Source: Oscillospiraceae bacterium | GTDB taxonomy: Bacteria > Bacillota > Clostridia > Oscillospirales > Acutalibacteraceae | NCBI GenBank assembly: GCA_015066625.1 | Contig: SVOC01000002.1 | Coordinates: 1-64,000 of the forward strand | DNA length: 64,000 bases | Direction of reading: 5' to 3' | In this document: in pieces, positions 1 to 7,788 of the stretch | How positions within the stretch are numbered: position 1 is the first letter of the stretch | Layout: each line of letters opens with the position of its first letter | The notes under the pieces: model-generated | Seen by the model: only the letters and a program-made list of their open reading frames with translations | The model's database searches: none | What the model was told of the DNA's origin: nothing | Program-made: the position numbers and the translations under genes

Positions 1-94
1 CTTCGACAAGCCTTCGGCGTATTTGTTCGTCTGAATCACCGGATTCATCTTCGGTTATACGGCTTTCGTCATATTCGCAATCTTCCGAAATCAT
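1..94 (-). CDS. Hypothetical acidic protein, N-terminal fragment
   Basis: A gene read on the minus strand starts with ATG at 94 and runs off the window edge, so only 31 codons are visible. A strong AAGGAGG ribosome site lies 9 bases upstream of the ATG (104-110). The visible peptide begins MISEDCEYDESRITEDE and is rich in Asp and Glu. No family can be named. It points away from the recombinase remnant that begins at 246 and may be a cargo gene of the same mobile element, but that is inference from position only. Confidence 0.5.
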   Translation of the reverse strand, partial: MISEDCEYDESRITEDESGDSDEQIRRRLVE

Positions 95-245
95 CGCTTG
101 TCGCCTCCTTAACAGAAAGTTAAAACAAAGTTTAAAGTAAATTCATAAAAACAGTTCCGCAAAGTATACCAATTTTCTCCTATAAGTGCGGGGGTAATAT
201 TTTTTGCCGTTTTGTATATTACTCTCAATACCGAAGAAAGGAGAA

Positions 246-282
246 ATGATGCCATCTTCCAAAAACAATCACAAAAAACGGC
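246..282 (+). pseudogene. 5' end of a serine recombinase gene, cut off from its body
   Basis: An AAAGGAG ribosome site precedes two adjacent ATG codons (246 and 249). They open a short frame reading MPSSKNNHKK that stops soon afterwards. Large serine recombinases of conjugative transposons typically start with a short polar stretch of this kind, followed by the ALYERLSRDD segment with the catalytic Ser. The rest of such a recombinase is found at 4277-5893 on the same strand, missing exactly its first part. I infer that the two pieces were one gene and that the RHS cassette now sits between them. The peptide is short, so the match rests on family recall and position. Confidence 0.4.
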
Positions 283-348
283 ACATCATATTCATATGAA
301 TATGATGCTCTGAATAGAGTTACTTCGAGTAAGGTCGGCACTCAGACT

Positions 349-2790
349 TTGACAACTAACTCATATGACAGTAGGCAAAGATTGTCACAAGTAACTTATG
401 CAAATAATGCCTCATATGCTCCTATTTATGACAGCCGTGACCGTTTGGCAGGCGATTCGTGGAATGGCACACAGATTTCTCAATATTACTATAACGAAAA
501 CGACCGCCTGTCAAAGCTTGTGGATAATGTCACCAACACATCATATCAGTACGATTATGCTTTCTATGACTTGCCTTTCAGAGTTACTGGAAGCGATGGA
601 ACTTTGACAACATACGATTACAACAGGTCGGGTTCTCTCGCAAGATTGACATTTAGTGATGAAAATGTTAATATATATTCAGGTAAATACTATACCAACG
701 AAAAAGGTATGCCTGAAAATGTTGTTATTGATACTCTTGACAACACATTGATTCACTACAACTATGATGAATTTGGTAGAGTTGAAAGTTATTCATACGG
801 TCCTGTTATCAGAACAATCAAATATAAAGATGGAGCCACTAATGGTGTAGCTACTACCAGCAATCAGATTGAAGAAATTATTGATGAAACCAAAGACGGC
901 GATCATCTTCAGGTTTATTACTTTGAGTATAATGATGATGGAAGTTTCTATTATAGCTATGAAGGTGTAGATGCTCAATCTTTTGACTATATATATGATG
1001 GATTGGGCAGGGTTATAGAAAACTACACATCAGAGGATTTGTACGTATATTCTTATGATTCCGCCGGAAATATTACTTCTACGGGTATTTGGTATGAACC
1101 AATCCATACATTTACTTACGGTAACGAAAACTGGAAAGACCAATTAACCGCTTTTGATGGCAAAACTATTACATATGATGCTAATGGTAATCCGCTTACT
1201 TTTGATGGTTATAATTACACTTGGCAGAGAGGTACGCAGCTTGCCGGCATAACAGGTAACGGTAAAAACATCAGTTATGTATATGATTCACAAAGTAATC
1301 GAGTTCAAAAGACAGTTAACGGCGTAACGACCAATTATCTTTATTCAGGTGATTTGTTGATGCGTCAGACCGATGGCACAAACACCATTGATTTCCAGTA
1401 TGATGCAAATGGCAATGTGGTTGGTTTTGTTTATAACGGAGTGCCGTATTACTATTTGAGAAATCTTTTGAATGATGTTTCAAGTATTGTTGATAGAGAA
1501 GGCAATGTTGTTGCTAAATACAGATATGATGCATATGGCAACATAATTTATTCATCGGGCGACATGGCTGAAATTAACCCGATTCGTTACAGAGGTTATT
1601 ATTTTGATTCTGAAACCGGTTGGTATTATCTCCAATCAAGATACTACAACCCTGAATGGTGCAGATTTATAAGTCCTGACAGCCTTTTCGTTGCAGGTGA
1701 TGCAATTACTGGAAGCAATATGTATGCATATTGCAATGGAGATCCTGTTTCAAATGTTGACCCAAGTGGAACAAGTGTGTTTGACTGGCTCAAAGAAGAG
1801 ATAGAGGATGCAGTTGATTCTTATGTAAGTGCGGCTTACAACAGAATGCATAACAAAGTTTCACAAGCGGCAAGTGGTTATATAGGTGAAAAATACGCCG
1901 CTCCATTAACTGATTTTTACAATGAGCATTTATTGCCAGCGATTGATTATATGATGGAGGGCATCTATTCACTTTATCCAATAGACATTTCTTGGCAAGA
2001 TAGAAAGTATTTTTATAATGACAACCCCTCATGGAGAATAAGAACATATTTCCCCAAAGATATGTCAATACTGGCGGGTCCAGGAGCGTTTATTCTCGAT
2101 TTCCATAAAAATGTAGATTGGAATTCACCAAACTACGGAAACTATACAACTTTACCAGACAGCTATCAATGGCAGCATCGTGTAGGTTATATTTGGTGGT
2201 ATGACTGGTTCTTTGGTTTTGGTGGTGCAACAGGGGTGAAAAGGTATGAGTTCATAAAAGAAAAAGGTACTCCCGAACAAACTTATTATATTGTTTGGTG
2301 TTGGAAGGCGGATTATTGGAATCTTGGTGCAGGAGCAGAAATAGGAATCTATTATACCAAAGAAGAAGACCAAGCTGCAAAAGGTTTCTATGAAATAGAC
2401 AAAGAAAACCTTCATGTTAGAGTTCTTATGAATGTCACTTATGATGATGAGCCAATAACAACCGATTTTGAACAAACGAACTGGTGGATTACCTCTTTCA
2501 CTCCCGAAAAACAATATATTCTTGATGCTGATTTAATAAAAGTGGATTTGAAAGTTGCTTTTGTTGAGAATGAGAATCATAGTAATTTGATGAAATATTT
2601 CTATGAAGAGGGAGAAATTCAAAAAGCTAGAGGATTTTGGCCTGATGAAGAACTTGAATGGGCTCCAATTGAAAAGAAGACTCTCCATATTGGTGGGTAT
2701 TGCGATTTGCATCCTACACAGTGTACTTGTTTCAATCCGCCTTGTTACAAATACAGCGATGATGGTTATCAATTTTATATTAGATATTAA
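349..2790 (+). CDS. RHS-repeat protein C-terminal part with DUF4474-like tip, 5'-truncated
   Basis: This is the distal part of an RHS/YD-repeat protein (rearrangement hotspot or wall-associated polymorphic toxin type). YD repeats such as YEYDALNRVTS and YDANGNV fill residues 1-410. The conserved core end follows (RYRGYYFDSETGWYYLQ, then RFISPDS and DPSG at about 410-474). After that comes a variable 339-residue tip. Residues about 608-750 (VGYIWWYDW, LGAGAEIGIYY, WWITSF) match what I recall of DUF4474, a domain of unknown function. The extreme C-terminus carries a Cys/His cluster (CDLHPTQCTC). In-frame YD-repeat codons continue upstream of the TTG at 349 to about 283 with no ATG, no ribosome site and no signal peptide, so the 5' end has been lost. 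It is followed at 14 bp by a DUF5104-like gene. It may be a silent reserve tip rather than an expressed toxin. Confidence 0.8.
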   Translation: MTTNSYDSRQRLSQVTYANNASYAPIYDSRDRLAGDSWNGTQISQYYYNENDRLSKLVDNVTNTSYQYDYAFYDLPFRVTGSDGTLTTYDYNRSGSLARLTFSDENVNIYSGKYYTNEKGMPENVVIDTLDNTLIHYNYDEFGRVESYSYGPVIRTIKYKDGATNGVATTSNQIEEIIDETKDGDHLQVYYFEYNDDGSFYYSYEGVDAQSFDYIYDGLGRVIENYTSEDLYVYSYDSAGNITSTGIWYEPIHTFTYGNENWKDQLTAFDGKTITYDANGNPLTFDGYNYTWQRGTQLAGITGNGKNISYVYDSQSNRVQKTVNGVTTNYLYSGDLLMRQTDGTNTIDFQYDANGNVVGFVYNGVPYYYLRNLLNDVSSIVDREGNVVAKYRYDAYGNIIYSSGDMAEINPIRYRGYYFDSETGWYYLQSRYYNPEWCRFISPDSLFVAGDAITGSNMYAYCNGDPVSNVDPSGTSVFDWLKEEIEDAVDSYVSAAYNRMHNKVSQAASGYIGEKYAAPLTDFYNEHLLPAIDYMMEGIYSLYPIDISWQDRKYFYNDNPSWRIRTYFPKDMSILAGPGAFILDFHKNVDWNSPNYGNYTTLPDSYQWQHRVGYIWWYDWFFGFGGATGVKRYEFIKEKGTPEQTYYIVWCWKADYWNLGAGAEIGIYYTKEEDQAAKGFYEIDKENLHVRVLMNVTYDDEPITTDFEQTNWWITSFTPEKQYILDADLIKVDLKVAFVENENHSNLMKYFYEEGEIQKARGFWPDEELEWAPIEKKTLHIGGYCDLHPTQCTCFNPPCYKYSDDGYQFYIRY

Positions 2791-2804
2791 TAGGAGGCTT
2801 TTAC

Positions 2805-3308
2805 ATGTCAAAAATTATTGTCAGTATAGTTGCAATTCTTTTGATTTTCTTTCCGAACAGCAAATCTCTAATAAGTTATAATCAGCAAATGACATATAAC
2901 TCGTCTATTGGTGCAGAGAAAATAATAGAAGCATTCAAGAATGAAGATGCTGATGCTCTTGAAAAACTTATGTGCAAAAACATCAAAGATAATGTTGAGA
3001 ATCTTCCGAATAAGATACAAAGCTTGTTTGATGCTGTTGATGGAGAAATAATCGATGTAACTTATGAATCTCGAGGTGGCAGCTATTCAGGAAGCAATCC
3101 GGGTAAAGGTTCGATCACTCAATCTGGTGTTTTTATCTATATCACAACCACCAAAAACATATATGACATATCTTTTTGGTGGGAAACGGTAAACACTTAT
3201 CAACCCGAAGAAACAGGAATTAGAGCTATTACTTTAGCAAAAACAAATACAAACGAAATTTTAGGAAGAATTAGTGCCACTGATGGAATTGGTAATTGGC
3301 ATGATTAA
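2805..3308 (+). CDS. DUF5104-like small secreted or membrane-anchored protein
   Basis: A 167-residue protein with an AGGAGG site 7 bases before ATG. Residues 1-22 form a hydrophobic export signal; there is no lipobox Cys, although many DUF5104 members are lipoproteins. The body begins with AEKIIEAFKNEDADALEKLMC and contains FDAVDGEIID and ETGIRAITL. This is the pattern I associate with DUF5104, which is probably an NTF2-like fold with a two-helix start and a beta-sheet. It starts 14 bp after the RHS tip, a position usual for an immunity or accessory protein of a polymorphic toxin. That role is inference; DUF5104 has no established biochemical function that I know of. Confidence 0.65.
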   Translation: MSKIIVSIVAILLIFFPNSKSLISYNQQMTYNSSIGAEKIIEAFKNEDADALEKLMCKNIKDNVENLPNKIQSLFDAVDGEIIDVTYESRGGSYSGSNPGKGSITQSGVFIYITTTKNIYDISFWWETVNTYQPEETGIRAITLAKTNTNEILGRISATDGIGNWHD

Positions 3309-3337
3309 TTTGAAGTAAGCACGCTACAGCGAACTTA

Positions 3338-3366
3338 TTCCCTGTCATCTTTTGGGTGGCAGGGAA
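3338..3366. other. Hairpin between DUF5104-like and lipoprotein genes
   Basis: A 10-bp inverted repeat (TTCCCTGTCA at 3338-3347, TGGCAGGGAA at 3357-3366, one G-T pair) with a 9-base loop. No T-run follows on either strand, so it is a poor intrinsic terminator. It could stabilise or separate the two messages. Confidence 0.35.
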
Positions 3367-3400
3367 GGTCGATATTCTTAATTTGAAGGGATGAACACGG

Positions 3401-4180
3401 GTGAAAACAATAAAAACTATTTTGATATGTATAGTTGCTTTGCTTATGTTATCCTCATGTGCAATAAACTCTTCAGAATCCGACACAAAAAATCCTTCCT
3501 TAACTAATGGAATAGACTCCATTGTTGTAGAAGAATATAATGAATCTACAGTAGGTACAACTGCAATTATGGTTGACGGTGTTCTTTATCGTAACAAGTT
3601 CCAGGGCGATTTGATTCTGCGAAATCCCCAATATAGTGATGAAACTGTTCTCAAAGATACAACAGGACAATATCACCGTATAGAAGGAACAAAATACGAT
3701 TTGCTTTACAATGTAAATTCCGAAGTTTCTGGTGCACCGGAAAGTGTTTATTGTCGTGATGACCAATGGCAAGAACAAAAAAAATACTACTCTGACTCAA
3801 ACAATTTTACATATCAATGCATTATTAAAACTAATGGTGTTTCATCTGAAACCATTGATGTGGATAAAATGGATATTGTCAAACTCAATGAGCTTTTAGC
3901 CTTTTGCGAAGAAAATGCCTACGACCCGAACGCTTTTGCAGGAACAAACAAAACAAAGGCTGTTTCAACATCAAGTCTTGGCGACAAAGCATATCGCTTC
4001 AAAATGTCCAGTAATGACGGGTTGTTTTCTGTCGATGCCAAATCTTTCAGCATCTTAGACAATGCTCTTGTTTACAGATATTACGAAGTTATGCCTGAAG
4101 ACAAGACCTTAATTATTGATGTTCCCAAAGAATTAAGTGAATACTTTATATCTTTGATTAACAATTCAGCACTTGGCTAA
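3401..4180 (+). CDS. Putative lipoprotein of unknown function
   Basis: A 259-residue protein starting at GTG, with GAAGGG 10 bases upstream. The N-terminus is a lipoprotein signal with lipobox LSSC (Cys at residue 20), so it should be diacylated and anchored outside the cell membrane. The remainder is polar and beta-rich, with two Cys (in VYCRDD and YQCIIK) and no recognised domain. It is the last gene of the RHS cassette and ends at a strong terminator. It could be a second accessory or immunity protein, or simply cargo. I do not recognise the family. Confidence 0.6.
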   Translation: MKTIKTILICIVALLMLSSCAINSSESDTKNPSLTNGIDSIVVEEYNESTVGTTAIMVDGVLYRNKFQGDLILRNPQYSDETVLKDTTGQYHRIEGTKYDLLYNVNSEVSGAPESVYCRDDQWQEQKKYYSDSNNFTYQCIIKTNGVSSETIDVDKMDIVKLNELLAFCEENAYDPNAFAGTNKTKAVSTSSLGDKAYRFKMSSNDGLFSVDAKSFSILDNALVYRYYEVMPEDKTLIIDVPKELSEYFISLINNSALG

Positions 4181-4192
4181 GCGACAAAAAAT

Positions 4193-4230
4193 GCCCTCAA
4201 CTCAAACGGGTTGAGGGCTATATTATTTTA
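4193..4230 (+). terminator. Intrinsic terminator of the RHS cassette
   Basis: A 9-bp stem, GCCCTCAAC (4193-4201) with GTTGAGGGC (4210-4218), and an 8-base loop are followed by a T-rich tract. It closes the RHS/DUF5104/lipoprotein unit just before the recombinase remnant. Confidence 0.8.
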
Positions 4231-4276
4231 ATATATCTATACAGTATAAACTTTTTGTAGAAAATACCCTTGACAA

Positions 4277-5893
4277 ATCACATCTCAGAAAAAGCTATTA
4301 CAGAAGTACGCTAAAGATAACGGTTTTCAAAATCCGAGAGTTTATGTAGATGACGGATATACGGGAACAAACTTCAACCGTCCCGCATTTCAGCAGATGA
4401 TTGAGGATATTGAACTCGGATATATCTCAACGATAATCGTAAAAGATATGTCCCGTCTGGGCAGAAACTATCTTGAAGTCGGCTACTATACCGACAACTA
4501 CTTTCCGCAGAAAAATGTCCGATTCATTGCAATAAATGACGGAGTTGACAGTGCAGACGGTGACAACGAATTTGCACCTATAAGAAACGTAATCAACGAG
4601 CTTTATGCAAGGGACATCAGCAGAAAAGTACGCTCATCATACCGAATAAGAGGTAATTCGGGCGAACCGCTTTCAAAACCGCCTTACGGATATACCGAAT
4701 CTCCCGACAATCCGAAAAAATGGATAATCGACCCCGAAGCGGCTGCTGTTGTGAAACGGATATTTCAAATGAGTCTTGAGGGCAAAGGCAACGAAACAAT
4801 TGCAAGGATATTGCACGAAGAAAAAGTTCTGGTGCCTACATCATATATGATAGAAAAAGGCATCAGGCAAAGCGGAAGAAAACCTGCTGACCCGTGCAAG
4901 TGGATGGCAACAACAGTCGGAAGAATCCTTGAAAGTCAGGAATACTGCGGAGACGTTATCAATTTCAAGACATATTCACGTTCGTTCAAAGACAAGCGGA
5001 GACTGGCAAATCCGAAAGAAAACTGGGTGATTTTTAAAGATGTTCACGAGCCGATAGTTGACCGTGAAACCTTTGAGCTGGTTCAGAAATCCATAAAAAA
5101 CACCAAACGAAGAGCGCCCAAACCCGAGAACGGTGAGAAAAGCATATTCAGCGATTTGCTTTACTGTTCGGATTGCGGTCACAAGCTGTGGCATCACGTG
5201 AATCCCCGTAACAAAGATATCAAGTTTTTCAGTTGTTCCAACTACAAGAAAGACACAAGAGGCACCTGCGATGCAAGGCATTATGTCCGTGCGGATGCAA
5301 TAGAGCAGGTTGTGATGCTTGAACTCAAACGGCTTGCGAAGTTTCTTGAATATGACGAAGAAGCATTTGCCGATATGCTTGCCGAAAAGACAAACGAAGA
5401 TCTTATTGCAGAAAAGAAACAGGTTCAGAAAGAGCTTGACAGAGCAATCGCAAGAAATGAAGATGTAGCGAGGCTGTATGAAAGGCTTTATGAAGATAAT
5501 GTTTCGGGCAAGGTAACCGACGAATGGTTTATGCAGTTATCTAACAAATATGAAAGCGAAAGGCTTGAACTCAAAACAAAGATTCAGCAATACCGTGAGC
5601 AACTGAGCAATCTCGGTACAATGCAGAAAGGCAAGGAGCAATTCATATCAGCCGTGAGAAAGTTTATGCAGATGGAAACCCTGACAGCACCGCTGCTCAA
5701 AGAACTGATAGACAAAATCGTTGTTTACGAAACGCAGGGAACAGGAAAATACAGAACGCAGAGAATTGTAATTTACTACCGATTTGTAGGCTATCTCGAA
5801 ATACCGCTGACCGAAAGCGAATGGGAATATTACCAAGCCTATACAAGACAGGGAGTTGCGGTTGAATATATCTCAAAGAATATCCCGGCATAA
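4277..5893 (+). pseudogene. Large serine recombinase, catalytic N-terminus missing
   Basis: Site-specific recombinase of the conjugative-transposon type (resolvase fold plus recombinase domain). Homology starts abruptly at about 4277 with ITSQKKLLQKYAKDNGF, although the first ATG is only at 4397. VKDMSRLGRNYLEVG and FIAINDGVDS mark the resolvase domain. The zinc ribbon is CSDCGHKL with FSCSNYKKDTRGTC (about residues 250-290 of the ATG version). A coiled coil and a DUF4368-like tail (LIDKIVVYE) follow. The segment with the catalytic Ser (ALYERLS type) is absent and a stop lies just upstream at 4271, so the enzyme should be inactive. Its likely first codons are at 246-282, on the far side of the RHS cassette. 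Confidence 0.85.
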
Positions 5894-5917
5894 AAAACTG
5901 TCCGTAACAAACAAAAA

Positions 5918-5938
5918 GAGCAGGCATAAAGCCTGCTC
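5918..5938 (-). terminator. Second terminator downstream of tRNA-Ser
   Basis: GAGCAGGC (5918-5925) pairs with GCCTGCTC (5931-5938) over a 5-base loop. Read on the minus strand it is followed by TTTTTGT. On the plus strand the following bases are A-rich, so it mainly stops minus-strand transcription from the tRNA. Confidence 0.6.
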
Positions 5939-5961
5939 AAAAATATAATTGAAATAAAAAA

Positions 5962-5999
5962 TCGAGTGTTCACAACTTGAATCCGTTATGAACACTCGA
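5962..5999 (-). terminator. Intrinsic terminator of tRNA-Ser
   Basis: An 11-bp perfect stem, TCGAGTGTTCA (5962-5972) with TGAACACTCGA (5989-5999), has a 16-base loop. On the minus strand it directly follows the CCA end and runs into TTTTTTATTTC. Confidence 0.8.
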
Positions 6000-6001
6000 G
6001 A

Positions 6002-6094
6002 TGGCGGAGAGCAAGGGATTCGAACCCTCGAACAGGTTATAGCCCGTTACACGATTTCCAATCGTGCTCCTTCGACCAGCTCGGACAACTCTCC
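6002..6094 (-). tRNA. tRNA-Ser (anticodon GGA)
   Basis: 93 nt including an encoded CCA. The acceptor pairs GGAGAGT with GCTCTCC and is followed by G73. The anticodon stem CACGA/TCGTG encloses loop TTGGAAA, giving anticodon GGA, which reads UCC and UCU. A long variable arm typical of serine tRNAs is present, and the T-loop is TTCGAAT. Promoter and terminator are both visible on the minus strand. The recombinase remnant ends about 110 bp from its 3' end. Confidence 0.95.
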
Positions 6095-6119
6095 GTATAT
6101 CTGCATCAAATGCTTATAT

Positions 6120-6148
6120 ATTATACATAACAGCATTGAAAAAATCAA
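6120..6148 (-). promoter_or_regulatory. Promoter of tRNA-Ser
   Basis: Minus-strand TTGATT (6143-6148), 17-bp spacer, TATAAT (6120-6125), 25 bp before the mature tRNA 5' end. Confidence 0.8.
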
Positions 6149-6170
6149 GTCTTTTTTAAATTAAATTTAA

Positions 6171-6200
6171 AAGCCGCCGATAAATTTTTACCGACGGCTT
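6171..6200. terminator. Terminator after the secreted hydrolase gene
   Basis: AAGCCGCCGATAAA (6171-6184) pairs with TTTACCGACGGCTT (6187-6200), allowing G-T pairs. T-rich sequence follows on the minus strand, 24 bp beyond the hydrolase stop codon. Confidence 0.7.
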
Positions 6201-6223
6201 TATTTCTTATTTACCCGATAAAA

Positions 6224-7771
6224 TCAAAGGTTTTTTAAAACAACAAAAAAACTTTCAAAAAACTTCTTTAGTGCTTCAAAGAAAGTTACATCCCATCTTA
6301 CTGTTGTATTCATATTTGCTCCTGTCATGGGTACAACGGTATCGGTAGAACGGTCATACACAAGATACTGCGTAAAATCAGGATTATCAAACACGGTAAA
6401 CCCGTCGATATTGATTATCTGCGTAAATATTTTCTCAATATAATCAGGAAAATGTTCGTGTTCAAGGTCCTTTACAAACCAGGTTGAATCGGGGAAAAGG
6501 CATGTTGAAGCATCCAACTGTCTGTCAGGTGAAATATATTTGAATGTGCCGTTTTCTTTGGCGGCATCGATATATTCATCGCTCAATTTACCTTCTACGG
6601 TTGCTGATGTAACTCCCATTGAACTCTGAGTAATTTCGCAGGTACCGTCCGAAATAACATCATTCATATCTGAAACAGGAATAATCTGACGGCCGTACTT
6701 TGCAATGTTTGAAAACTCAACACCTTCCTTGCTTTTCTGAATATATGTTTCATCCATTTTAAGCCTTGTGTTGACATGGTAATTATCAAGCTTTGCAATC
6801 ATTCCGTCATATTCGCCGTTTTCATAACCGTAGAATGCAACATCCTTTGCCTTTTCAAAATCTTCTTCAGTAACCATACTCCAATAACCGGGGAATGTTG
6901 CAAAGGTTTCGCTGATTATGGGAGGCACAACATCAAGGTAAATATCTTTATAAACATTGTTGACCGCCCAACAAGCAATATCAAGACTGTATGTCTTCTG
7001 AAGAATTGTTACAAATGATTTGATAAGCTGTTCAAGGCTTTCGTCTTCAAAAAGCTGAATATCATATACATAGCGTTCAATCCCCGATGACTCAAGGTAA
7101 AGCTCGCCGCAAAATGCCTTGCTCGCCATTGCAGCGCCGTGGGATGCACTCGCATAGAAGATGCATTCGCCAACATGCTCGCCGTCATACTTTGTCATAT
7201 AAGCGGCAGCAATGCTGGCACCGAGGCATCTGCCCAAAAGAGCAACTTCTTCCGCACCGGTGACAGCCTTGACAGCTTCAATATAATCGTGAAGCTTGTC
7301 TGCCGTTTCCCAAGGGTCAATACGCCAGTCGTATTTGAAAACGTAATCCTGAATCTGATATTTGCCGTTTACTTTCTTGTCCCGGAGGTTACCCTGCCAA
7401 TTCCAATCTACTCCGCAACTTTCTTCTGCATCGCCGTTATTATCAAGACGGACATCGTAGAAAAGAGGAACAATGCAGTCATAAAGAGCTACACAGAATT
7501 CATCCCAATTTTGTGTAAAAAATGCTTTTGCAAACACGGGAAGATATTGGTCGATTTTTTCTTCAATGTATCCCTCAGGTATCTGAATGGGATAAATCTG
7601 CTTTTGCTCGGGAGTGCCGATATTTTTATAAAGTGTTGCTCCCTGACCTTCAACATAAATGAGAGGTATATCAATACCATCCTCAACCGCAGATGAAGCC
7701 GGGGTTACACAAAGAACAGCCGAAACAAGAATAACAAAACAAAGTAAAATTGATATAATTTTTTTCATCAT
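6224..7771 (-). CDS. Secreted alpha/beta hydrolase with Cys in the nucleophile elbow
   Basis: A 516-residue exported protein. The start is placed at the ATG pair 7771/7768 because GGGGTGG lies just upstream and a classical signal peptide follows (MMKKIISILLCFVILVSA, cleavage near ASSAVEDG). An ATG at 7783 would also fit. The core resembles PGAP1- or lecithin-acyltransferase-like lipases: an early IPLIYVEGQGATLY stretch and the elbow LLGRCLGASIA around residue 182. In this family the elbow is normally GxSxG; here the central residue is Cys182, as in dienelactone hydrolases. Substrate unknown. It lies 18 bp downstream of the GH3 gene, so the two are probably co-transcribed. An Asp/His partner could not be assigned with confidence. 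Confidence 0.8.
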   Translation of the reverse strand: MMKKIISILLCFVILVSAVLCVTPASSAVEDGIDIPLIYVEGQGATLYKNIGTPEQKQIYPIQIPEGYIEEKIDQYLPVFAKAFFTQNWDEFCVALYDCIVPLFYDVRLDNNGDAEESCGVDWNWQGNLRDKKVNGKYQIQDYVFKYDWRIDPWETADKLHDYIEAVKAVTGAEEVALLGRCLGASIAAAYMTKYDGEHVGECIFYASASHGAAMASKAFCGELYLESSGIERYVYDIQLFEDESLEQLIKSFVTILQKTYSLDIACWAVNNVYKDIYLDVVPPIISETFATFPGYWSMVTEEDFEKAKDVAFYGYENGEYDGMIAKLDNYHVNTRLKMDETYIQKSKEGVEFSNIAKYGRQIIPVSDMNDVISDGTCEITQSSMGVTSATVEGKLSDEYIDAAKENGTFKYISPDRQLDASTCLFPDSTWFVKDLEHEHFPDYIEKIFTQIINIDGFTVFDNPDFTQYLVYDRSTDTVVPMTGANMNTTVRWDVTFFEALKKFFESFFVVLKNL

Positions 7772-7788
7772 TGTCCACCCCATAAAAA

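Noticed and set aside
282-287. CACATC present at both ends of the RHS cassette (282-287 and 4279-4284), considered as a target-site duplication
   Set aside because: Six bases shared by chance is likely, and part of the recombinase gene is missing, which a simple duplication would not cause.
5894-6094. tRNA-Ser considered as the attachment site of the recombinase element
   Set aside because: No second copy of the tRNA 3' end was found in the window, and this recombinase family does not usually target tRNA genes.
7139-7696. Long plus-strand reading frame opposite the secreted hydrolase
   Set aside because: It is antisense to a well-supported gene, has no ribosome site and no recognisable domain.
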